Source: CAVTBX01 sp963733135 (GTDB lineage Bacteria > Actinomycetota > Thermoleophilia > Gaiellales > Gaiellaceae). From it: a stretch of 64,000 bases of DNA. Shown one piece after another: positions 12,511 through 20,425 of this stretch. The stretch spans positions 310,001 through 374,000 of the forward strand of contig CAVTBX010000007.1 in NCBI GenBank assembly GCA_963733135.1. The letters run 5' to 3'. The stretch's first letter is position 1. Every line of letters starts with the position of its first letter. Both the position numbers and the translations under genes were made by a program. The notes under the pieces are model-generated. The model ran no database searches and had not been told where the DNA came from. It saw only the letters and a list, made by a program, of their open reading frames with translations.

Positions 12511-12539
12511 CCGCGGAAAATGCGCCGCATTTTTCGCGG
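12511..12539 (-). other. Hairpin between pyrC and carA
   Basis: Arms 12511-12524 and 12526-12539 are complementary over 14 positions except one that can form G-U. It lies about 50 nt before carA and just after the pyrC stop. There is no U-run after it, so it is not a classic terminator; an attenuating, processing or mRNA-stabilising role within the operon is possible. Confidence 0.6.
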
Positions 12540-12544
12540 CGACC

Positions 12545-13846
12545 TCACGCCTCGTACGCCGTTCGGCCCGCGGTCATCGTCAGCTTGACCGTCCCGGTGA
12601 GCTCCTGGCCGAGGAGCCACGAGTTCGCGGACTTCGAGCGGAAGCTCCGCTCGTCGGGCCGCCAGGCCGCCCCGAGGTCGAGCAGGACGAGATTAGCCGG
12701 TGCCCCGACGGCGATCCTGGGCCGCTCGAGCCCGTAGATCGCGGCCGGCCCGGCGCTCATCCGCTCGAGGAGCGTGGCCAAGCCGACGAGCCCGGGCTGC
12801 ACGAGCCGCGTGTAGAGGGCCGCGAAGGCCGTCTCGAGGCCGGTCACGCCGAACGGTGCCGCCTCGAAGGGCACCTCTTTCTCGTGCCGCGCATGGGGTG
12901 CGTGGTCGGTCGCGACGGCCGAGATCGTCCCGTCCCGAAGAGCCTCGACGAGCGCCCTGCGATCCTCCTCCGCCCGAAGCGGCGGGTTCATCTTCAGGTT
13001 CGGGTCGAGGCTCCGCACCGACTCGTCCGTCAGGCAGAGGTGGTGCGGCGTGACCTCGCCGGTCGCCGCAACGCCTTCGGCTTGGGCTCTCGCGAGCTCC
13101 TCGACCGATTCCCGGGACGAGAGGTGGAGCAGGTGGACCGGACGCTCCTCGTAGCGGGCGAGCGCGAGGTCGCGACCGACCATGACGCTCTCGGCCACGG
13201 ACGGGTAGCCGCCGAGCCCGAGCTCGGCCGAGACGTCGCCCTCGTGCATGTGCCCGCCGCGCGAGAGGGTCGGCTCCTCGCAGTGGAGCGCAAGCGGCCG
13301 CCCGTGGGCGAGCCCGTATTGGAGCGCACGGCGCATGAGCGACGAGGAGCGAACGGGCTGTCCGTCGTCCGAGAAGCCCACGGCGCCCGCGTCCGCGAGC
13401 TCGGCCATCTCCGTGAGCTCCTCCCCGGCCTGCTCTTTCGTGATCGCCGCGAGGAAGCCCACCGGCACCTCTGCGTCCGTCCGAGCCCGCTCGGCCAGCG
13501 AGCCAAGCACGGCCGCAGAGTCGACGACCGGCTCCGTATTCGGCATGGCGAGGATCGCGCAGTACCCGCCCGCCGCCGCGGCGGCCGTGCCGGAGCGGAT
13601 GTCCTCCTCGTCCTCGCGCCCCGGCGTCCGCAGGTGGACGTGCGGATCGACGAACGCCGGCGCGAGCACGAGACCGCCGGCGCCCACGATTCGGTGTTCG
13701 TTGGTGTCGAGATCTGCGCCGATCCCCGCAACGACCCCGCCGTCGACGCGGACGTCGAGGACCGCGTCTACGCCATCGGTCGGGTCGAGAACCCGCGCAC
13801 CCTGGATCACCACGTTCTCGTGACCCTGCTTGCCGAGGAGCATCAC
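12545..13846 (-). CDS. pyrC: Dihydroorotase, class I
   Basis: A 433-residue amidohydrolase that cyclises carbamoyl aspartate to dihydroorotate. The metal-binding H-V-H-L-R is at residues 69-73, with A-M-P-N-T, the later metal histidines (L-H-L-S-S, T-P-H-H-L) and A-T-D-H-A-P-H. The size and motifs match the class I enzymes that are encoded beside pyrB in Actinobacteria. The start is GTG 13846 (GTGA overlap with pyrB) or ATG 13843 (TGATG); the sequence does not decide. Confidence 0.95.
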   Translation of the reverse strand: MMLLGKQGHENVVIQGARVLDPTDGVDAVLDVRVDGGVVAGIGADLDTNEHRIVGAGGLVLAPAFVDPHVHLRTPGREDEEDIRSGTAAAAAGGYCAILAMPNTEPVVDSAAVLGSLAERARTDAEVPVGFLAAITKEQAGEELTEMAELADAGAVGFSDDGQPVRSSSLMRRALQYGLAHGRPLALHCEEPTLSRGGHMHEGDVSAELGLGGYPSVAESVMVGRDLALARYEERPVHLLHLSSRESVEELARAQAEGVAATGEVTPHHLCLTDESVRSLDPNLKMNPPLRAEEDRRALVEALRDGTISAVATDHAPHARHEKEVPFEAAPFGVTGLETAFAALYTRLVQPGLVGLATLLERMSAGPAAIYGLERPRIAVGAPANLVLLDLGAAWRPDERSFRSKSANSWLLGQELTGTVKLTMTAGRTAYEA

Positions 13847-14847
13847 GCCACCTCCTCGATCTCGGCGACCTTGACCTCAACCGGACCGTGGGTGAGGAGG
13901 TCGTAGAGGACGGCCATACGGACGACCAGGCCGCTGCGGACCTGGCGCTCGATCAGCGCGTCGGCCATGTCCGCGACGGCGCCGTCGATCTCGACGCCGC
14001 GGTTCATCGGGCCCGGGTGCATGACCTTCTGGCCCGGCCGGATCCGCTCGGACGTCACGCCCCAGCGCTCGGTGTACTCGCGCAGGCTCGGCACGTAGTT
14101 GGCGCCGGCGAGCATGCGCTCCTTCTGCATCCGGAGGACGTAGACGACGTCCGCGTCCCGGATCGCGTCGATGTCGTAGGAGACCTGGCAGCCCATGGAG
14201 TCGATGCCACGTGGGATGAGCGGCGGCGGCCCGACGAGCGTCACACGGGCGCCCATGAGGAGGAGCGCCTGGACGTTCGAGCGCGCCACGCGCGAGTGCA
14301 GGACGTCGCCGACGATCGCGACGTGCAGGCCCGCGATGCCGCCGAGCTCGTCCTCGATCGTGTAGAGGTCGAGGAGGGCCTGGGTCGGGTGCTGGCGTTT
14401 GCCGTCGCCCGCGTTGACGACGTGTGCCGTGGTCAGCCGCGCGACGAGGTCGGGAGCGCCGATCTCGGGGTGGCGGATGACGATGACGTCGGGGTCGTAG
14501 CAGCCGATCGTCAGCGCGGTGTCTTTCAAGGACTCGCCCTTGTCGACCGCCGAGCCCGTGGCCTTGATCGACATCACATCGGCCGAGAGACGCTTGGCAG
14601 CGAGCTCGAAGCTCGACGACGTTCGCGTCGAGCTCTCATAGAAGAGGTTCACCACAGTGCGCCCGCGCAGGGCAGGCAGCTTCTTCACTTCGCGCTCGAG
14701 GGAGCGCGAGAGCGTGCGGGCAAGCGCGAGCAGCCGCTCGACATCGTCCCGCGTGAGGTCGGCGATCGAGATCAGGTGCCGCCGGGCCGGCGGGTCGGGC
14801 GGCAGCAGCTCGTCGCGGATCAGGGAATGGACTTCGGCCATGGTCAC
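13843..14847 (-). CDS. pyrB: Aspartate carbamoyltransferase catalytic subunit
   Basis: Transfers the carbamoyl group to aspartate. The carbamoyl-phosphate motif S-T-R-T-S is at 73-77, with H-P-T-Q-A-L-L-D and M-H-P-G-P-M-N-R-G. From GTG 14847 the protein has 334 residues with about 23 extra residues before the usual H-L-I-S-I-A-D-L start; an ATG at 14841 is equally possible. No pyrI is present. GTGA overlap with pyrR. Confidence 0.95.
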   Translation of the reverse strand: MTMAEVHSLIRDELLPPDPPARRHLISIADLTRDDVERLLALARTLSRSLEREVKKLPALRGRTVVNLFYESSTRTSSSFELAAKRLSADVMSIKATGSAVDKGESLKDTALTIGCYDPDVIVIRHPEIGAPDLVARLTTAHVVNAGDGKRQHPTQALLDLYTIEDELGGIAGLHVAIVGDVLHSRVARSNVQALLLMGARVTLVGPPPLIPRGIDSMGCQVSYDIDAIRDADVVYVLRMQKERMLAGANYVPSLREYTERWGVTSERIRPGQKVMHPGPMNRGVEIDGAVADMADALIERQVRSGLVVRMAVLYDLLTHGPVEVKVAEIEEVA

Positions 14848-15422
14848 CTCTCGGAGGACTGGGGAAGCAGGAGAACGGCGTCGACCTCGTCGACCTCGAG
14901 GAGCTGGACGCTGACGCGCTCATCCTTGGAGGTGGGGAGGTTCTTACCGACGTAGTCGGGGCGGATAGGGAGCTCGCGATGGCCGCGGTCGGCGAACACT
15001 GCGAGCTGGATGCGGGCCGGGCGGCCGTATTCGAAGAGCGCGTCGATCGCGGCGCGGATCGTGCGGCCCGTGTAGAGGACGTCATCGACGAGGACGACGG
15101 TCTTGCCCTCGAGCTCGAAATCCAGCCGGGTCGATTTCACGACCGGTTGCGGATGGAGCGGCGCCTCGCCCCCGCGGACGACGACGTCGTCCCGGTGGAA
15201 GGTGATGTCGAGCGTCCCGAGGTCGACCGTGCGACCGGTGAACTCCTCGATCAGCCGCCGGATCCGCTGGGCGAGCGGAACGCCGCGCGTGTGAATCCCG
15301 ACGAGCGCGACGGCCTGGAGCTCAGGGTTTCCCTCGACGATCTCGTGGGCGATCCGCCTGAGCGTTCGATTGAGAGCCTCTGCGTCGAGCAGAAGCCGTG
15401 CCGCCTGAGCGGGCGCAGCCAC
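14844..15422 (-). CDS. pyrR: PyrR bifunctional regulator / uracil phosphoribosyltransferase
   Basis: A 192-residue type I phosphoribosyltransferase with the PRPP loop V-V-L-V-D-D-V-L-Y-T-G-R-T. PyrR senses UMP and represses pyr operons by binding leader RNA. It is the first gene of the operon, and a PyrR-type RNA site overlaps its own ribosome-binding site, so it probably regulates its own translation and that of the genes coupled to it. Start GTG 15422, with AGGAG 7 nt upstream. Confidence 0.95.
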   Translation of the reverse strand: MAAPAQAARLLLDAEALNRTLRRIAHEIVEGNPELQAVALVGIHTRGVPLAQRIRRLIEEFTGRTVDLGTLDITFHRDDVVVRGGEAPLHPQPVVKSTRLDFELEGKTVVLVDDVLYTGRTIRAAIDALFEYGRPARIQLAVFADRGHRELPIRPDYVGKNLPTSKDERVSVQLLEVDEVDAVLLLPQSSER

Positions 15423-15427
15423 GTACA

Positions 15428-15451
15428 GCTCCTTTCCGGCCTCACAGGACC
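15428..15451 (-). promoter_or_regulatory. PyrR-binding RNA element overlapping the pyrR Shine-Dalgarno
   Basis: The leader reads GGTCCTGTGAGGCCGGAAAG followed by GAG on the minus strand, a close match to the PyrR anti-antiterminator consensus (GUCC-U-G-x-GAGG...AAGG). The AAGGAG that closes it is also the Shine-Dalgarno of pyrR. No terminator lies between it and pyrR, so translational repression, as described for Mycobacterium smegmatis, is the likely mechanism. A possible -10 (TAGACT, 15476-15471) sits just upstream. Confidence 0.8.
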
Positions 15452-15488
15452 GAGTTAAAGGGTCGAACGGAGTCTAGGCGATCGCGTC

Positions 15489-15505
15489 GGACGGAATCAC
15501 CGTCC
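15489..15505 (-). terminator. Small hairpin after marP
   Basis: GGACGG and CCGTCC pair around a 5-nt loop directly after the marP stop codon. It has no U-run and is only a weak terminator candidate before the pyr promoter region. Confidence 0.3.
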
Positions 15506-15508
15506 AGC

Positions 15509-16645
15509 TCAGCCGGCGCAGCGCTCCGACTCGACGGGCCGAAGCCGGCTGTCGGCTGCCGCCACAACGAGGTCGACCGGAATGCCGTACCCGCCGTCGC
15601 GCCCGCGCGTGGCCGCGAACATCATGGCGACGACGCGGCCGCGCCCGTCCACCGCCGGGCCGCCGCTGTCTCCGCTTCGCACCGCGCCTCGAAGCGGCAC
15701 GACCTCCCGGAGAACAGCGCCGTCGCCGTATGCGTTCCGCCCGAGCAGGCGCTGCCGCGGCCCTGCGGTGCCGGGCTCGGCGACGAGCGGGCCGTCGCCC
15801 GGGTATCCGAGGAGCGCAACCGGCCGTGACTCGTCGCTCTCGGGCGCGGCCTCGAGCGGCGCGGTGCGGAGGCCGGGAACGCGAAGCAGCGCAACGTCGT
15901 TCTGAGCATCGACGTAGACCAGTGTCGCCTCGCGGTCGCCGCCGGCCGGAGTGAGAACGTGGGTGTCCTCCTCGCCGGTGACGACGTGGACGTTGGTCGC
16001 GACGAGGTTCCGGCGGACGACCCAGCCTGAGCCGGAGACGCCGAGCCCGCAGGACGTGCCTAGCACCTTCACGACGGAGTCCTCCGCAGCGCGCGTACCC
16101 GGCGCCTCGCCGACGCTCGGATCCGGAGGCGGCAGGCGGCTTCCCGGGAGACCCGAGAAGAGCGGCAGCGGGTCGAAACGGCCGAGCGCGTTCAGGACGT
16201 CGTCCGGCGGCACGGCGCCGATGAGCCGCGGCAGGATCTCGGACTCCTGGACGTCCGCCCTGAGGCCGAGCGCAGGCTGCTGAAGCGCGACGACTGCGAA
16301 GAGCCACGCGAAGGCCACTCCCAGGATGCCGCCGAAGACCGCTCCGCCCAGGGCGTCGATCGCACGGGCGGGCCCGATTGCAACCGCCCGGAAGAGCGGC
16401 TGCCCCAGCGCGACCGATGCGGTCTGGAGCAGGAGCGCCCCGACGACCGCGCCGACCAGACCGGCGACGGGTACCCACGTCGAGCTCGTGCCGCCCGCCA
16501 GGAGCTGCGGAGCGACCCGCGAGCCCACGAAGGCGCCGACCGCCAGGCCGACGAACGACAGGATCTGAACGGCCAGCCCCCGCGCGGCCCCGTACGCCGC
16601 GGCCGCGACGACGAGCAAGACGACCAGGAGGTCTGCGACCGTCAA
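15509..16645 (-). CDS. marP: MarP-type membrane serine protease (CvpA-trypsin fusion)
   Basis: A 378-residue protein. Residues about 1-125 form a CvpA-like domain with four hydrophobic helices. A chymotrypsin-fold protease follows with His220 (A-T-N-V-H-V-V), Asp250 (Q-N-D-V-A-L-L) and Ser327 (G-D-S-G-G-P). Cysteines at 199 and 376 occupy the places of the regulatory disulfide in mycobacterial MarP. MarP is a periplasmic protease needed for acid and oxidative stress survival in Mycobacterium tuberculosis. Start TTG 16645, overlapping the restored end of the methyltransferase gene as TTGA. Confidence 0.9.
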   Translation of the reverse strand: MTVADLLVVLLVVAAAAYGAARGLAVQILSFVGLAVGAFVGSRVAPQLLAGGTSSTWVPVAGLVGAVVGALLLQTASVALGQPLFRAVAIGPARAIDALGGAVFGGILGVAFAWLFAVVALQQPALGLRADVQESEILPRLIGAVPPDDVLNALGRFDPLPLFSGLPGSRLPPPDPSVGEAPGTRAAEDSVVKVLGTSCGLGVSGSGWVVRRNLVATNVHVVTGEEDTHVLTPAGGDREATLVYVDAQNDVALLRVPGLRTAPLEAAPESDESRPVALLGYPGDGPLVAEPGTAGPRQRLLGRNAYGDGAVLREVVPLRGAVRSGDSGGPAVDGRGRVVAMMFAATRGRDGGYGIPVDLVVAAADSRLRPVESERCAG

Positions 16646-17404
16646 CGGCGCTCTGCGACCACGATCGCCCAGCGGAGCTCGACCGGCACCGCCTCCGGAA
16701 GCTCACGCGCGGCACGTGTCGGTCCCCACGGCGAGCTCGTCGGGCGGTACGAGTTGTAGTGTCGAGATGTAGCCGCCGCGGATGCGGGCCAGCGCGTCGG
16801 CCCGGGACAGGATGTGTTGCTGGACGAGCGGGCTGACGGACGTGCGTCCGAACCCGACCGCCTCGAGCTCGCCGGCGAGGGCGGCGGGCTCGGGGAAGCG
16901 TCGGGCGTCGATCTCCGCGATCGACGGGAAGAAGCGGGTCAGCCAGAAGCCGTCGATGTGCGCCCGGTCGAACGTCGCGAGGACAACGCGCCCCCCCGGT
17001 ACGAGTACGCGAGCGAGCTCGGGCAGGGCGCGCTGGCGGTCGACGAGGTGGACGACGAGCCGCAGCAGCACGCGTTCGAACCACGCGGATTTGAACGGGA
17101 GGGCTTCGGCTCGGCCTTGCTTCAACCCGACCGCGCGACCCGCCCGGGCCCGTGCGACGGCGAGCATCTCCTCGGACGGGTCGACGCCCCAAACCGTTGC
17201 GCCGAGCTCAGTGAGGGCACCGGCCGCGAGTCCGGTCCCGCAGCCGACGTCCAGGACACGGCGTCTGGCTAGATCGCCGCACTCGACCAGCAGGTCGAAG
17301 AGCTCGCGCCATTCGGCATCGGGCGGACGCAACCGGTCGTACGTCTCTGCAAGCGGGCCGAAGTCCGGCGCCGGGCGGGCGCTACCGGCCTCCGATGAGC
17401 TCAT
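16642..17404 (-). CDS. SAM-dependent class I methyltransferase, apparent +1 frameshift near the end
   Basis: The Rossmann motif V-L-D-V-G-C-G-T-G and P-L-x-F-K-S-A-W-F-E-R-V mark a UbiE/class-11-type methyltransferase. Read literally the frame stops at 16703 after T-D-T-C-R-A. One frame over, the sequence continues R-E-L-P-E-A-V-P-V-E-L-R-W-A-I-V-V-A-E-R-R, a normal C-terminus for this family, and stops at 16642 in a TTGA overlap with marP. One surplus base near 16705-16725 therefore seems likely. Substrate unknown. The start overlaps the DUF2007 gene by 23 nt. Confidence 0.8.
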
Positions 17405-17615
17405 CCGGGTCCGTCATCGCCTCGACGGCGTTCTGCGCCGCCTCGAGAGATTCCTCCGGGACGAGCACCTTCGTCGGCACGTCCTCGAGGGAGTCGGGCG
17501 GCTCGTCAGCTGCGCTCTCGAGCTGCGACTCGATGCCCGCCGAGGTCAGGATCGCCTGGATCTCCTCCGCCTCGGCGAGATCCTGCGTCAGTGCGAGTTG
17601 CACCATCGTCGCCAA
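17382..17615 (-). CDS. DUF2007-type small protein (putative signal-transducing)
   Basis: A 77-residue acidic protein whose pattern (V-Q-L-A-L-T-Q-D-L-A-E-A-E-E-I-Q-A-I-L-x-x-A-G-I-E-S and V-L-V-P-E-E-S-L-E-A-A) fits the DUF2007 ferredoxin-like fold. This resembles a PII-like domain but has no proven role. It starts inside the extended C-terminus of RNase Z in another frame; ATG 17615 or ATG 17606 are both possible. Confidence 0.7.
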   Translation of the reverse strand: MATMVQLALTQDLAEAEEIQAILTSAGIESQLESAADEPPDSLEDVPTKVLVPEESLEAAQNAVEAMTDPDELIGGR

Positions 17616-18585
17616 CCGCCTCGGCCTCCTCGTACCGTCCGAGCGCGCCGCCCTTCACAAGCGCGGGCGCTCCTCTCTCCGGAAACGGGACATCGATGAT
17701 ATCGAAGTCCCTGGGCACAATCGTCGCGGGAAAGAGCGCGCGCGCCTCGCGGGCGATCTCGGGCCCGAAGTAGCGATTCGAGAGATGCGTGAGGACGAGC
17801 GTGCGAACTCCCGCGGCTCGGGCGAGCTCGGCGGCCTGAACCGCCGTAGCATGGCCCGTCTCTTCGGCGCGGTCGCGTTCGTCCTCCCCGAACGTCCCGT
17901 CGTGGAGGAGGACATCGGCCTCCCGGGCGATGTCGGCGACGGAGCGGGCGATCCGCGTGTCGCCGGTGAGGACGAGCTTCCGGCCCGGGCGCGCCGGGCC
18001 GAGCACCTGCTCGGGCGCGACCGTGTCGCCGGACGGCACGGCGACGGTCTCCCCACGCTGGAGGGCACCGAAGAGCGGTCCCTTCGGAATCCCGAGTCGC
18101 GCGGCCTCGGACTCGTCGAACCGGCCGGGCCGCGGTGACTCGACGAGCGCGTAGCCGTTCGACGTCATTCCGTGGTGCACGCGAAAGACGACGATCCGGT
18201 AATCGTCCCGGTCGAGCACGTCGCCGGGCCGCAGCTCGCGGAGGTGCAGGTGGTACGTCAGCTTGCCGAAGATCCGCCCGAGCGAGCCGAAGAGATCGTT
18301 GAGGCCCGGCGGGCCCCACACCGTGAGCGGCAGCTCGCGGCCGCGAAGCGCGAAGGTCTTCAGCATCCCGGGCAGACCGAGGTAGTGGTCGGCGTGATAG
18401 TGGGTTACGAAGACCTCAGGCAACTCGGGCAGGCCGACGTTCGACCGTAGTAGCTGACGCTGTGTCCCTTCGCCGCAGTCGACGAGGATGCGCTCTCCGC
18501 CGCGCCTGATCAGCGTCGCCGTAGGCCCGCGTCGAGCTGTCGGGACTGACCCAGAAGTACCAAGAAAGACGAGGTCGAGATCCAC
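17506..18585 (-). CDS. rnz: Ribonuclease Z
   Basis: A metallo-beta-lactamase nuclease that trims tRNA 3' ends. The zinc motif H-x-H-x-D-H is at residues 62-67, and V-L-T-H-L-S-N-R-Y carries the last histidine. The fold should end near P-F-P-E-R-G-A-P at about residue 305. The frame runs on for about 50 low-complexity residues overlapping the DUF2007 gene by 110 nt, so the true C-terminus may be shorter than drawn. Start GTG 18585, with a -10-like TACACT 6 nt upstream. Confidence 0.9.
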   Translation of the reverse strand: MDLDLVFLGTSGSVPTARRGPTATLIRRGGERILVDCGEGTQRQLLRSNVGLPELPEVFVTHYHADHYLGLPGMLKTFALRGRELPLTVWGPPGLNDLFGSLGRIFGKLTYHLHLRELRPGDVLDRDDYRIVVFRVHHGMTSNGYALVESPRPGRFDESEAARLGIPKGPLFGALQRGETVAVPSGDTVAPEQVLGPARPGRKLVLTGDTRIARSVADIAREADVLLHDGTFGEDERDRAEETGHATAVQAAELARAAGVRTLVLTHLSNRYFGPEIAREARALFPATIVPRDFDIIDVPFPERGAPALVKGGALGRYEEAEAVGDDGATRTDAGSRRGGGDPGDPDLGGHRVAARERS

Positions 18586-18591
18586 GCGGCC

Positions 18592-18597
18592 AGTGTA
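18592..18597 (-). promoter_or_regulatory. -10-like box of rnz, leaderless type
   Basis: TACACT, then 6 nt, then the GTG start of rnz. No ribosome-binding site fits in that gap. Confidence 0.5.
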
Positions 18598-18657
18598 CGG
18601 CGACCCCTTTCTGGGCCGCTCAAGCTCTCCTCGCGGAGGGTCGATATTGAAAGGCGC

Positions 18658-19989
18658 GTGTCACGACAATCCCCTCAGCTACGGGTCGCGCGCTCGCTGA
18701 CGCTGCTCCGCGTCTTCGTCGTCTCGAGCGCGGTCATCCTCGCCGTCGGCGGCGCCGTGCTCGGATGGCTCCTGTCGGGGGCGCTGCGCCAACAGGCCAT
18801 CGACGACGCGGAGCGGAGCCTCGCCCAGTACACAAGCGGCGTTCTTGGCAGCAGGCTCGTGCGCGGGACAGAGCTCCAGGTCGGGATGCCCGCGCCGGCC
18901 GTCGTCTTGGCCGAGCTCGAGGAGCGGCCTGAGATCCTGAGCGTCAAGGTCTGGCGCGCGGACGGCGTGCTCGCCTGGACGAACCTGGAGCCTGAGCGCA
19001 TCGGGCGGCGCTTCCCGCTCGACGGGGGCCTCGCGGAGGTGATCGAGCACGGAGAGCCCGAGGCGCACCTCGAGGAGCTCGGAGGCGAAGAGGATGCCGC
19101 AGAAGCCAGTCTCGGCGTCGACGAGGTCCTGGAGGTCTATGCACCTGTGGTGGTGGCCGACCAGGTCGTCGGCGCCTACGAGGTGTATGCCGATGCCCGT
19201 CCCCTCGAGGCGTCAGTCGCAGATGGAAAACGCATGGTGTGGCTGGTGACCACGGGAGTCTTCCTCGCGCTCTGGGCGTTTCTCGTCTTTCTCGTCCGAG
19301 GCGCATCGGAGACGCTCAAGAGGCAGACGCGCGTAGTCCGGGAACGCAGCGTTGCGCTCGAGCGCGCCTACACGCAGCTCGAGACGAACACGTTCGAAGC
19401 GGTCGAGAGCCTGAACGCCACCGTAGAGGCGAAGGACCCCTACACCGCAGGGCACTCCAGGCGCGTTCAGCGTGTGGCTCTCGCCATCGCCGACGAGCTC
19501 CAGCTCGCGCCCATTGACCGGGACGCACTCCGCCTCGGCGCGCTCTTTCACGACATCGGGAAGATCGCGGTGCCGGACAATGTCCTCACCAAGGCGGCGA
19601 CGCTTACCAGCGACGAGTACGAGCACATCAAGATGCACTCCGCAGAAGGCGCGCGGATCATCTCCAAGTTCAGCCGACTTCATGCAGCCGTCCCGATCGT
19701 CCGCCATCACCACGAGAGGTGGGACGGCCACGGATATCCCGGCGGTCTCGCCGGAGACGAGACCCCCGTCACAGCCGCGATCGCCGGCCTGTCGGACGCC
19801 TGGGATGCCATGACGACCGACCGGCCGTACCAGGTCGCTCTCTCGTGGGACGCCGCGTTCGCGGAGATCCGCCGCGGCCGCGGCAGCCAGTTCGCTCCTC
19901 AGGTGGTGGACGCCTTCTTTGCAGCTGTCCGAAAACGGCCTGCCGAGTTCGGCCTCGAGGGACAGGCCGGGCGCCTCGCAGCCGGCTAG
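18658..19989 (+). CDS. Membrane-anchored HD-GYP phosphodiesterase
   Basis: A 443-residue protein with a transmembrane helix at 18-40, an extracellular sensor region of about 150 residues, a second helix at 192-213, a coiled linker, and an HD-GYP domain. The metal pair His298-Asp299 (H-D-I-G-K) and the H-G-Y-P motif at 358-361 are intact, so it should hydrolyse cyclic di-GMP or a related cyclic dinucleotide. Start GTG 18658, divergent from rnz across 72 nt. It may respond to an envelope or small-molecule signal. Confidence 0.92.
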   Translation: MSRQSPQLRVARSLTLLRVFVVSSAVILAVGGAVLGWLLSGALRQQAIDDAERSLAQYTSGVLGSRLVRGTELQVGMPAPAVVLAELEERPEILSVKVWRADGVLAWTNLEPERIGRRFPLDGGLAEVIEHGEPEAHLEELGGEEDAAEASLGVDEVLEVYAPVVVADQVVGAYEVYADARPLEASVADGKRMVWLVTTGVFLALWAFLVFLVRGASETLKRQTRVVRERSVALERAYTQLETNTFEAVESLNATVEAKDPYTAGHSRRVQRVALAIADELQLAPIDRDALRLGALFHDIGKIAVPDNVLTKAATLTSDEYEHIKMHSAEGARIISKFSRLHAAVPIVRHHHERWDGHGYPGGLAGDETPVTAAIAGLSDAWDAMTTDRPYQVALSWDAAFAEIRRGRGSQFAPQVVDAFFAAVRKRPAEFGLEGQAGRLAAG

Positions 19990-20122
19990 ACGCAGACGGC
20001 TGCAGCGAGGTCACGCAACCCGTTTCAGGCTCGCCGAGGCTGATCTTCGAAGCCCTCCCTTGTACGGCGACGTCACCGCGGCCGTGCCCTCTGCCCCCGG
20101 TTGATCGGCTCACCTCCGCGCG

Positions 20123-20377
20123 CTAGCCGGGCACGAAGATCACCTGCCCAGGAGCGAGCGTCGAACCCTCAAGCTCGTTCGCCTCTTGGAGTTTCCAGAC
20201 CCCCTCCCGCGGATCGCCGCCGTAAAGCTTGACTGCGATGTCCCACAACGTATCGCCCTGTTGCACGACGTACCGCGTCTCTGGAGTCGCCCCGACAGAC
20301 GGGCGCGCCGCCCCCAGCGCGACAGTCACCAAAAGGGCCAGGGCGACTCCGATCACTATGAGACGCGAAACGAACAT
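20123..20377 (-). CDS. TM-LysM protein under LexA-type boxes (YneA/ChiZ-like)
   Basis: An 84-residue protein with an N-terminal hydrophobic anchor (about 6-25) and a single LysM peptidoglycan-binding domain (about 37-83, with Y-V-V-Q-Q-G-D-T-L-W-D-I-A and N-x-L-E-G-S-T-L-A-P-G-Q). This is the architecture of Bacillus YneA, an SOS-induced division inhibitor; the mycobacterial SOS protein Rv2719c/ChiZ also has LysM. One LexA-type box overlaps the ATG and another sits in the promoter spacer. The SOS role is inferred from those sites. lexA itself is not in the window. Confidence 0.8.
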   Translation of the reverse strand: MFVSRLIVIGVALALLVTVALGAARPSVGATPETRYVVQQGDTLWDIAVKLYGGDPREGVWKLQEANELEGSTLAPGQVIFVPG

Positions 20378-20384
20378 GCGTTCG
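20371..20384. promoter_or_regulatory. LexA-type SOS box 1
   Basis: CGAACATGCGTTCG is an exact CGAAC-N4-GTTCG, the Gram-positive/actinobacterial SOS box. It covers the start codon and presumed transcription start of the LysM gene. Confidence 0.75.
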
Positions 20385-20386
20385 CC

Positions 20387-20415
20387 ATACTAGGGAACAC
20401 ATGTTCGCGTGTCAA
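20387..20415 (-). promoter_or_regulatory. LysM gene promoter
   Basis: On the minus strand, TTGACA (20415-20410), a 17-nt spacer and TAGTAT (20392-20387) form the best promoter in the window. Only 9 nt remain before the ATG, so the transcript is leaderless or nearly so. SOS box 2 fills the spacer. Confidence 0.8.
20394..20407. promoter_or_regulatory. LexA-type SOS box 2
   Basis: GGAACACATGTTCG matches CGAAC-N4-GTTCG at all but one of the defined positions. It lies between the -35 and -10 of the LysM promoter, where a repressor would block RNA polymerase. Confidence 0.7.
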
Positions 20416-20425
20416 GGCCTCCGTG

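Noticed and set aside
15474..17192. 572-codon minus-strand frame across marP and the methyltransferase
   Set aside because: Arg/Pro/Gly-rich in the wrong frame; the true genes in other frames have complete catalytic motifs.
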